A stretch of DNA of 64,000 bases from Laburnicola sp. R22_1 (lineage: Eukaryota > Ascomycota > Dothideomycetes > Pleosporales > Didymosphaeriaceae). The notes beneath the pieces were generated by a model, which saw nothing but the letters and a program-made list of their open reading frames with translations, was not told where the DNA came from and did not search any database. Made by a program: the position numbers and the translations under genes. The stretch spans positions 2,108,001-2,172,000 of the forward strand of contig JACONQ010000016.1 in NCBI GenBank assembly GCA_014281115.1. Reading direction: 5' to 3'. This document shows positions 11,401 to 19,897 of this stretch, in pieces (within the stretch, counting starts at the first letter, position 1; every line of letters begins with the position of its first letter).

Positions 11401-13254
11401 GTGTTCTAGTGCCTGGGGACCTGGGTGGCCTAGTCGTTTGTGCCAGGTGATGGCGTCTGCCTTCTGCGCTCGTCGTGCGGTGCGCGTGGTGATTTTGTGT
11501 GTGGCATACGTACTATTGTGTATAGTACGATTTTGTTCGGGCATGTATTCTAGTACCCATTGACTGTAGAGTTCTTAAAGTTCGGCTAGGACTGTATTGT
11601 CCCTTCTCTTAATTGTTGTTGGATCTGCCTTTGTGTCCCACTAGAGGCCTTGCCTGCGGAGTAATCGGAAAGACACTAGGTTGCATAGCAGATCAGGGCA
11701 GTAGGCGATGTTGTCTAGCCTTAGTACCCTATTTCCTTGTACGCTTTTGACGTGTAGATGGACACTCCCATATCCCTTTATCCAAACTTGTGATGATCCC
11801 GCCTATATGAAGTCTCCTGGCGACGGTGGTCGCAGCGTGACGAAACGATCGATATCGTTGAAGATATGGCAGGTTGTGCTAGAATCGAGGATCGCGGAGT
11901 AATGTAGTGGGTAGGTGTTCGGGTCTGAGTGGTAGGAGGCTGCGATAGCATTAAAGCTCGCTGAGAGGATGGTGATTTGTCTGCCATCTAGTTATTTATT
12001 GTCAGTAATCTCAGTGATTCGAGTTGGAGTAGGAGTGCTTGATTGTTTGATTCTTGGTGTCTGTGATCTTGGACGCTTTATGGATCTTACGCTCTCTATA
12101 AGCGCAGGGTTATTTTCTATCCTGAACTTTATAAGGGCCTTTATTGCTGGCTTTAGTTGAAACTAATTAGGTGCCTTGTTAGGAAATGCGTAAAAGCAGT
12201 CTTGCAGACTATGGCGTTGTTCACAAGTAGGGCACTTAGGGTATGATCCTCTCTGGCCACTAACTGCTGTTGGCTTATTGTCTGTGTTCGCGGACTGCTT
12301 GGATTTGGCTTTAGAGCCAGCTTTCTTGGCGCGTGATCTGCCTTGCTTGAGTGATACTGCTTTATCCACAGGATGGGCGTCCCTATCTGCGGTCTGGGTG
12401 GGTGCACTACCGTTAGCGAGAGATGGTCCTGTAATAGCAAAGGCGCCCCTTTGTTTACCCTTGATTGGGTGCTGCATCGCCATTTGATCTTGGAAGAGTT
12501 TCACTATATCTTTTCTTGAAGTGTTCGGGTCCTTATTCCTATGTTGCATGAAGGTTGTAACCCACTGGGATGCGATGTTAGTAACCGCCTTTATAAAATC
12601 TTGTTTAACTGAGTCTAGCAACGTAAGTTCTGGCACACTATTGTGCTCTGCTTCTGTTGCTGCATGATCGTACTCAGTGAGCCAGGTGGACCATGATCCA
12701 GCTGATCTCATGGGCTTGAGAGCGTCTTGGTATCTGATCCTCGCTCGTCGTAGTTCGTTGTTTTGGTCTACCCCAACTGTGTTTGTGAGGTTAATGATCC
12801 ATTGTCTGATTGATTGATCTGGGGTGCAGCAATTGGTCTGCAAGTGTGCCGAGGTTGTTGATTGAATGAGGGCAACTATTTTGTTGAGGTTCGCCTTCTG
12901 TTGTTCGTACCTTTGGTCGAGTAACTTGAAAGTTTCGAGTTGATCCTTATAGAGGTTGTAATCCTCTCTGTACGCCCTTACGCCAGTCGTCGACAGGTCT
13001 GACGGCCTTGTTGGGCGTGCGCGAGGGTTGTTGGTATTCGCGTTGATAAACGCTGGGCTTGGTGCATAGCTAACACTGATGTTTGGTGGGATTGGAATGA
13101 CTAGTTGGGTTATAGGTTGGATCTCTTGGTCTGGGTTGATGATATCCTAGATCCCTAGAGATTGGGCGCGGGCTTTGATTTGCCTTAGCTATGGTGTATA
13201 GTTCGAGTAATCGGATAGGATCACTGTGGGATCTCTGAGCGTCGATAAAGACAT
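8455..13254 (-). pseudogene. Copia A gag-pol polyprotein, nonsense-riddled
   Basis: From an ATG at 13254 to a TGA at 8455-8457 there are exactly 1,600 codons in one frame, with no indel but more than a dozen TAG/TAA stops. In order: gag with a C-X2-C-X3-H-X4-C knuckle (CPTCEQRHSLQDC, near 12200); protease-like segment (about 11990-11700); integrase with WHKRLGHPG and the core motif IKVIESDNKIF followed by AQNGGAEHSGG (about 11460-10930); reverse transcriptase (ARLVVRGDQQ, YDVTNAFVHA, KALYGLR; about 9960-9400); and RNase H (STTKAELLALSQ, near 8860). The catalytic YVDD box reads YIND (codons at 9475-9480), a G-to-A type change that removes an active-site Asp. Stops such as TGG or CAG to TAG fit RIP. 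Confidence 0.93.
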
Positions 13255-13277
13255 AATAATCAGCTTGATTGAGGCAG

Positions 13278-13290
13278 TGAGACTCTTAAT
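13278..13290 (-). other. primer-binding site of Copia A, tRNA-Lys(CUU)-like
   Basis: The plus-strand string TGAGACTCTTAAT directly abuts the element's 5' LTR (which begins at 13291). It equals the 5' side of a eukaryotic tRNA-Lys(CUU) anticodon stem plus loop. The element strand is therefore complementary to an internal tRNA segment, as in Copia elements that prime with a half-tRNA. The identity of the tRNA is inference from remembered tRNA sequences. Confidence 0.55.
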
Positions 13291-13582
13291 TGTCAAATAT
13301 ACGGGTATTCTTGATGAGTTGAGATGGAAAAGTGGTGGGTTGATTGATTGATTGTGTGTGTTCTGTCGGAGAAGCTCGGCTACCGCGAGAAGTAACTATC
13401 TAGTACTAAGCCGCACTAGTACTATTTAGACTAGTACAGGGGCAGTGTAAAACAGTAGTGCGCCAGCCTCCTTAGTGTATTTCACAGTGAAATCACTGTG
13501 ATTTACACTGATTACCACTGTAAGGGGCCATATGATCGTACACACCTACCCACTGGATTTCACAGTGACTGTCTATCTGACA
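13291..13582 (-). repeat. 5' LTR of Copia A
   Basis: 292 bp, identical by eye to 8103-8394. It should hold the element's promoter. Identical LTRs normally indicate a young insertion. Confidence 0.95.
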
Positions 13583-14098
13583 CTTAGGCTTACGCTGTAG
13601 CTCTCCCAGCTCTCTAAACTAATACTACTAATGTTAGTACGTTAAGAGGATGTTAAAAAGATATTAAAAAGGTGCGCTATTTTATAGCGTTTTTATAGTG
13701 TTTTGTGTGTATAGGCCCTAGTTAATTATACGTTTTATAGTATTTTATATATATAGGCCTCTAATTAATTACGCGCTTCTTAGTACCTTACTATTTATAG
13801 TGCTATTTGTTATATAGCTAATCCCTATATAAATTAGATATTATAATAGGTAACTTATTAACACTTAGCGCGCGCGTTAATTACTGTACGTACCTACTAT
13901 ATACGCTTTACTATACACATTTACTATATACGCCCTACTATACGCACCCCTATAATTTTGCGACTTTTTCTTATTTTATAATACCTAGACTAGAAAAAGA
14001 ATAAAGTTTACTAAACTTTGTATAGATTTACTATAATTGCTAGGCAATCTTAGTTAAGTTAAAAGCTTTAGGACAAAGCCTTATAGAGGAGGGGGTAG

Positions 14099-14261
14099 TG
14101 TTACTAGGCTACCTGGGGCCACCTAACTATCTCTATAAAATTCGACACTAGTGCCTAATTTGGCCACTAGCGCGCCCTGTATATAGACTCCGTACGTACG
14201 TATATACGTACCCTAGCTCGAATCTTACCTTTTTAACCTGCTTATGCTTAGCACCCTTACA
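14099..14261 (+). repeat. 3' LTR of small LTR element
   Basis: 163 bp, TGTTACTAGG...CTTACA, preceded by the polypurine tract at 14084-14098 and followed by the target duplication CTAAG. Differences from the 5' LTR are almost all transitions. Confidence 0.88.
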
Positions 14262-14521
14262 CTAAGCTTATTTAGCGTAAGGACTACTTTTACGCGCTTC
14301 TTATTTAGTTATATAGTATCCTTAGGGGCACTATGTGCGCTTACTACTATAGTAGTAACTCTAGTTCTAGGCCCTTTACTAAGTGTTATATAGTAGTAAA
14401 CTTTTAGGTAGGATTATACGGTTCTTATATATAGTAGAGCTATAGTGCTAGGTGTAATTATTGCATAGAATAGGGCTAGATAGTAGAATAGACACTTCTA
14501 GATATTATTTATAAATACTAG

Positions 14522-14670
14522 TGTGGGAGAACCCAGTCCTAATCGAGACTTAGTAGAAAGATAGATTAAGTTGTGTGTGTTAGAAGAAAGAAACCGCCTA
14601 TTAAATCCTTAAGAGCCAATTGGGCACCGGCTTACCACGTAACCCGTGTGGTGGAGTTCATTCCACCACA
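14522..14670 (-). repeat. 3' LTR of Gypsy element
   Basis: 149 bp, TGTGGGAGAACCC...TTCCACCACA. It differs from the partner 19749-19897 at about nine positions, mostly transitions. Confidence 0.88.
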
Positions 14671-14991
14671 TACCTCCCTACCCACAGAAGCTTAGCCCCA
14701 TCAAGCTTTATACTAAACACCCTTCTAGAAAACACTCTAAATATTCCACAGCGCCTCCTGCTAGTGAGCAGAGGTTAGGCCCGCCTCTAATACCAAGCTC
14801 CGCCAATTACCTAGCTTTGTGTAACCTCAAACAACAGCCCACAAACGCCCACCCGTTTTTATTACTAACCCGCCCATTCCACTTACTCTCCACACTCTTA
14901 CAATTTTCCTGCAGTTTAGCTTCTTATCCTCCTAAACCCCAAACCATTCTCAAGCCTTCACTCAGCCTGCCTTATCATACCTCCCTATCTT

Positions 14992-15875
14992 TAGATCAAC
15001 TATGCCCTAGGCGCCTACGCATCTGGCCGCCTTAGTTCCAGTGGCAGTAGCGGCGGCGGCAAGCCTCCTTATCGAGGCGACAATAGTGCGGGTTCTGGTG
15101 GTTTCAACCTCCCACTAGTGCCCAAAAAGCCCTCTATTAGCGCATTAATCACCTTCTTATCTCTGCGTGAGTTCTCCGCACCCCTATAGTCTCTCAGGCT
15201 AACCCCTAGGAAGTGATTCCCCTCTTAGATACTCGTATCAGCTTTAATGTCATAGCCCAAGTTTTCGCAGCCCTCAGGCAGAGCACCAACAACAACAATG
15301 ACCTGCCTTGCGGTTTGCAGCTCTAGGTAAACAGTCAAGATAACTTCGCACTCTTTTCCCATTCTTCTTAACCCATTGTCTTCTCCAGCAGCAACAGCGG
15401 CAGCCCTTCCCTATCTCAGGGCCAGACCACTCCTACTCCCAGTCATCTACTCTCTAGCCCCAATTCCTCTTTAGGCCAGGTCTTGCTCAATACAGTGCTG
15501 CAGGTTAGCTCTTTATCCTCTAATTTATCTCCCTTTCAGGCTGCTAACAATCCTCCTAAAGTTCCATTCCACTCGCCTTCCCCCATACGTCCAGCTTCCT
15601 AACAGTCTATTAATTCCGCCTATACTCCTTTGTCCCCGCTTAGCCGCAGCGGCATAATCTCCTCTCCTCCTTCTTTAGGTCTGTCCTCTATTCCTTCTAA
15701 CCTCTCCGCCCAAGCTGCACGCTTAGGTTTGGGCTCTAGCGGAACTTAAGCTGCAGAGCAAGGTAGCCCTATGCCTCGTTCCTATTAGAGTCGCAATCTA
15801 AACCCCAATTATGGCTTAGGCTATGGCGGTTACAAGGGCTTAGATTCTTGTAGAGGTCAGCATAGTAGTTCTTAG
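14992..15875 (+). pseudogene. antisense Ser/Pro/Gly-rich frame inside the Gypsy element
   Basis: Opposite to gag and integrase, between integrase and the 3' LTR, the plus strand carries a long coding-like stretch. From about 14992 it reads SSGSSGGGKPPYRGD, then FNLPLVPKKPSISAL. After a frame change near 15190 a second frame continues to 15873-15875 with only TAA/TAG stops at positions that would be CAA, CAG or TGG before RIP. Segments include STNNNNDLPC, QGQTTPTPSHLLSSPNSS and YGLGYGGYKGLDS. The low-complexity Ser/Pro/Gln/Gly composition resembles a capsid-like or regulatory protein more than an enzyme. I do not recognise the family. It may be an additional antisense ORF of the element or a captured host fragment. 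Confidence 0.5.
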
Positions 15876-16381
15876 CTTTCAATTTTCTAACTGTCTAATT
15901 ATTAGTTAGGCTCCATTGTTAGGGTCTTATAACTTATAATCCTATCCTAGTAATTATGTATGTATGTTAGACTTTAATTTAACTTAGTACTAATGCTGTT
16001 GTTCTATCTTCTTTTTCTAACTTTTCTTCTTTGACTACTTCCTCCCCCTTAAGAAATAAGCTGTCCCTTAGCTCATAATGCGCCGATGTTCCAGCTAGCT
16101 TACTCCTCCTAATAGGCGAAGTCTAAGGGGTTAAAGTTTGCTAGTGGCGGCGGAATCCCCACTTGCTTTATTCTTGTGGGGACATTCTACGTATATCTTG
16201 CCAGCCTTCATAATCTGCGCGCAAATATAGGATATTTAGGCTTAGGCCTCTGCGTAACTTTATTAAGGTCTGCAGGATTAATTTCCTCTAAGGGATTGGT
16301 AATTTCTTCTAAGAGGTTATTAGTGTTCATAATGTTAGGTTCTAGCATTGTGTTAAGGTCTATTATCGTGCGCGGATAGAA

Positions 16382-18612
16382 TTAAACAATGCGATCGCCT
16401 AGCGTTCTATTGCGAAAGGGTGTTCCATCGAGCTTCTTAAGTATGTACCATCCTTCATCGTGCGGTGGCATAGCCCTAATCCTAAAAGGGCCTTGGTACC
16501 TTCTGGCGAGCTTGACTTTGCGACTTATATTGCTGGCCTAAAAAGTATTATGCACTAACAGCAGATTGCCTTATCGCAGTGGCTCCATCCTAAGAGTGCG
16601 CCAGTTGTCAAACCATTCCTTTCCTTGTTCGCGCAGTTAGATAGTTCAGTTAATAGCTTCTTAAAGGCAATAGTTATGTTTCTTAAACTGCTTCGCTCTA
16701 ATAGCTAGGAGTTCTTTAGTAGTGTAAACCTATTCCTATAGAAGTGTCTGCCAGGTTAGGATGCAAAGTTTAATAGGAAGGACATATTCTCTCCTATAGA
16801 TTAGAAAAGCTAGTGTTTTGCCTGTGGATCGTTTCACTATAACCCAATTAGCCCACAGCGCTTTAGGTAGGTTCTGGACCTAGTCGCCCTTTATTTTCCG
16901 CAGTGCGCTGACGAGCTCTTAGTAGCCTCTTTCTACTAGACCCTGCCCTTGTGGGTGATAAGCACTAGATACCACTTATTAGATCCTAAACTATTTAGCC
17001 AAGTCCTCTACTAAGCCTCTATTCTCCAGTCCTCTATCCACTAACAGACGAAAAGGGATGCCCTACCTACTAAAGATAGATTCTTCTAAGAACTAGGCGA
17101 CTGCGGCTAAGTTAGCGTTAGTAAGCGCTTTCGCTTTAGGCCATTTAGAGGTATAGTTTCTAGCAACAACTATAAATTCCTTCCCTTGCATTCCCTATTC
17201 GCAATAATATGGTCCTTCCCACATCCAAAGCATTCTTTAAAATAGTCATTTTCTTACTATATTAGGTCTATTACTACCGCGGCCACATGTATGTTAACTC
17301 GCATTAGCGCTGCTAAGTAGGCCTGAGACTGGGTTAGTGCATGGTACTGAGGTCGTTGTGGTACTATCTGCTTTAGGGCCTGTTCTACCCTCATAGTAAT
17401 TTCCTGGCGGATAACCGGGTCTAATAGAATCTCTATCTCTTAAGGGTCCTAGTTCTAAACCAGGACGTTCTAAAGCCTTATAACCTTAAGCCTTTTAGTT
17501 AGCTCACCTACTTTGTGTTAAGAGATAGTTAAGCCCAGGGTTGCTTACGCGCCTAGAGCTCCTTGTGGTCTTGCTTATTAAAAGTTTAGGTTAAGTCTGG
17601 CGGGTTGGAAAACACTCTGCGGCATTAGTGGTACTTGCAGCTTAACAGTCTAAGACAGTATTAGCGCTTAAATTCGGTATGTTAGATCTAGTATGTATTC
17701 TTCTAACTAGATTTAAGCTCTGCTTAAAAGCCATCTCTCTATTATGTCGAAGTCAAGCTCTATAGGTCTCTCTATTAATCAGTCGTTCTTTATTAGGATA
17801 TTGCCCGCTAGTTGTTTGCTTAGGCCACAGATAAGAAGCATACCCTTTTGGCTTTCTATAACTATGCCTGCCCTTAGGCATTTCCTAAACCTAATTGCGA
17901 ACTAGTCTAGGAAATCACAGATGTTAAGGTTTGTTATTACTTAACACTGCGCTAGCCACGCCTTTAATGCTTCCTCTATCTCTTTAGCTTAGGCCCAATC
18001 CTAACTCCGCTAACGCCTACGCATAGCCACCTACAGCTTCTGCCATACCTCTTCTTCTTCTGCCTTAGAGTATTCTAGCATTAAGAAGTCAAGCACATCC
18101 TGGATCTCTTAGCTGCAATATTCCTTAACTCTAACAACCTTGTCTTTCTTAGAGTACTAGTAGTGGTTCGCACATTTTTTATAGTCTTAAAGAAATTAGG
18201 TTACATTATCTCCCACAAAGTGCAGTTCCTTGCCTAAGAATAGGTTGGGTTCCGTAATAAGGCTCTACACAGGGTTCCACTGGGTGGCTTTGTTAATAAG
18301 GGACTACAAGGCTATCACTATTTGCGCTATAAGGGCATTAGCGTCTTTGGCTGGCTAAGGCGGCATTAGTGCTTTCCCTTTAGATCCTCGCAAGGAGCTT
18401 TCTATAAGGGGCGGAGACCCTCTAGCGGGTGTATAGATACCCTTATTAGTCGAGCTTGTTATCTCTGCGAAACTAACAGCCTGAGGGGATTTCGGGCTCG
18501 GGTTCTTGCACTTCCTAAGTGCTGGGACGTTGAGGAACTCACGCATCTCGCTGTGATCTGGGCCCTCTAACTAGGATCGCTGATAGCTATTTGGTCTTCT
18601 AGTGGCGGACAT
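16382..18612 (-). pseudogene. Gypsy gag fused to integrase, no reverse transcriptase
   Basis: A start ATG at 18612 opens a gag-like frame (MSATRRPNSY; further on GDNVT, FLMLEYSKAEEEEVW) with several TAG stops. A zinc knuckle CFGCGKDHIIANREC sits at about 17197-17244. Within a few codons, after a frame change, integrase begins directly: EFIVVARNYTSKWPKAKAL (about 17125-17190), then SSAYHPQGQGLVERG (about 16905-16960), and a C-terminal part with WYILKKLDGTPFRNRTLGDRIV ending in TAA at 16382-16384. The stretch that should hold protease, reverse transcriptase, RNase H and the integrase HHCC finger is missing. The family is recognised from integrase motifs; the deletion is read from the junction. 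Confidence 0.78.
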
Positions 18613-18878
18613 TATTATTGCTAGTTGTCTGGTTAGTTTCTTAGGTAGTCGGAGTTAGTGTTCTAGTTCTTCTTTTTTTGCTTCTATTTCTGCCTCCGCG
18701 CACCTTGGTCTGAGTCTGGGTGCCCTAGTCTATTCTCAGTTCTTGTCTATTCATGATTGCTTGGTTGTCTAGTCCTGGCGGGGTAATTTCGGCTCTGAGC
18801 GTCTTTTGGCGCCTAGTTCTAACTGCTTCTTAATCTAGGCTTCTATTTTTATTCTGTTTCTCTGCTCCTTATGCCTGG

Positions 18879-19470
18879 GCCCATGCTCTGCGCATAATAT
18901 TATGTGCATGCTGGGGTCATTATTTTTCGTTATTTGTTCCTAGAGGCTCGATGTTCCAACTCTAAGAGTCGTTCGGTGCCTGGTTCTGGTTGTTTTCTAG
19001 TCTGGGTCTTGGTCTAGTCTAGTGCTGGTCTGGTCTGGTCTGGTCCTGGAGCCCACGCTCTATGCCTAATTTGTGCATATGCTAGGGTCATTAGTGTTCG
19101 TTATTCGTTTCTGGAGGCTCGATGTTCCAACTCTAAGAGTCGTTCGGTGCCTGGTTCTGGTTGTTTTCTAGTCTGGGTCTTGGTCTAGTCTAGTGCTGGT
19201 CTGGTCTGGTCTGGTCCTAGAGCCCACGCTCTATGCCTAATTTGTGTATATGCTAGGGTTATTAGTGTTTGTTATTTATTCCTAGAGGCTCAATATTCTA
19301 ACTCTAAGAGTCGTTTAGTGCCTAGTTCTGGTTGTTTTCTAGTCTGGGTCTTGGTCTAGTCTGGTGCTAGTCTGATCTGGTCTGGTCTTAGAGCCCACGC
19401 TCTATGCCTAATTTGTACATATGCTAGGGTCATTAGTGTTTATTATTCGTTATTTATTCCTAGTAGTGCG
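18879..19470. repeat. 171-bp tandem repeat array in Gypsy leader
   Basis: The phrase GCCCACGCTCTATGCCTAAT recurs at 19051, 19222 and 19393, a strict 171-bp period, with a more diverged copy starting at 18879. Each unit includes CTAAGAGTCGTTCGGTGCCT and a short run of TGGTC repeats. The array lies between the primer-binding site and gag, where leader or packaging signals would be expected. Confidence 0.9.
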
Positions 19471-19720
19471 GTTTAATAAGGGCTAGTGTGGTAGCTAATT
19501 AAAGCTTAGGTTGTATTTCTATTTCAAGGTTAGCGCTGTGCTTGGTTGCGCCTAATTTCGCCCCTAAGTCTCTTTTGGGGTTTCTTTCTGTCCCCAGTAT
19601 GCGCTGTTCCGCACACCGCTGCGCGCCGCTATTGTTCTATCTTGTCTTTTTCTTAGGCAACACTGCTTGTCTATATTGGAGTACTAATGCGATGGCCTTC
19701 CTAAGGTCAAGGTTTTGGAG

Positions 19721-19744
19721 GTTCGAGTCGCGGGTCGGTCGCCA
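19721..19744 (-). other. primer-binding site of the Gypsy element
   Basis: Read on the plus strand, GTTCGAGTCGCGGGTCGGTCGCCA spans 19721-19744: a T-loop-like GTTCGAGTC followed by an acceptor-like stretch and CCA, i.e. a tRNA 3' end. The complementary minus strand starts TGGCGACCGACC, four bases inside the 5' LTR. This sets the orientation of the element. I could not name the tRNA. Confidence 0.7.
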
Positions 19745-19748
19745 ATTT

Positions 19749-19897
19749 TGTGGGCGAACCCAGTCCTAATTAAGACTTAGTAGAAAGATAGATTAAGTTG
19801 TGTGTATTAGAAGAAAGAAACCGCCTATTAAATCCTTAAGAGCCAATCGGGCACCGGCTTACCACGTGACCTATGTGGTAGAGTTCATTCCACCACA
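19749..19897 (-). repeat. 5' LTR of Gypsy element
   Basis: 149 bp, TGTGGGCGAACCC...TTCCACCACA; partner of 14522-14670. Confidence 0.88.

Larger units (their letters stand above)
8103..13582 (-). mobile_element. Copia-type LTR retrotransposon, copy A
   Basis: A complete 5.48-kb element on the minus strand with two identical 292-bp LTRs, flanked by the 5-bp duplication CTTAG (8098-8102 and 13583-13587). The order read on the minus strand is LTR, primer-binding site, gag, protease, integrase, reverse transcriptase, RNase H, polypurine tract, LTR. Integrase before reverse transcriptase is the Copia (Pseudoviridae) order. It is inserted in the small LTR element 6715-14261. The coding frame is broken by many stop codons, so this copy cannot make its own proteins. 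Confidence 0.95.
6715..14261 (+). mobile_element. small non-coding LTR element hosting Copia A
   Basis: Two 163-bp direct repeats (6715-6877 and 14099-14261), both TGTTACTAGG...CTTACA, are flanked by the target-site duplication CTAAG (6710-6714 and 14262-14266). A polypurine tract (GAGGAGGGGGTAG, ending at 14098) lies directly before the right LTR, so the element reads on the plus strand. Without the nested Copia A, the internal part is only about 1.7 kb and shows no recognisable pol domain. It therefore resembles a non-autonomous TRIM/LARD-type element that depends on another element's enzymes. The LTRs differ by under 20 positions, nearly all transitions. Confidence 0.85.
14522..19897 (-). 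mobile_element. internally deleted Gypsy-type LTR element
   Basis: Two 149-bp LTRs (14522-14670 and 19749-19897), TGTGG...CCACA, bound a 5.4-kb element. The flanks share CTAG or ACTAG, depending on where the LTR end is placed. A tRNA-3'-end-like primer-binding site lies next to the right LTR on the minus strand, so the element runs right to left. It holds a 171-bp tandem repeat array, a gag-like frame, a zinc knuckle, an integrase core and C-terminus, and then 1.7 kb with no sense coding. I found no protease, reverse transcriptase or RNase H, so it would need enzymes in trans. Confidence 0.85.

Noticed and set aside
19721..19744. tRNA gene fragment
   Set aside because: Only the 3' end of a tRNA is present, complementary in position and strand to an LTR primer-binding site; no D-arm or anticodon arm nearby.
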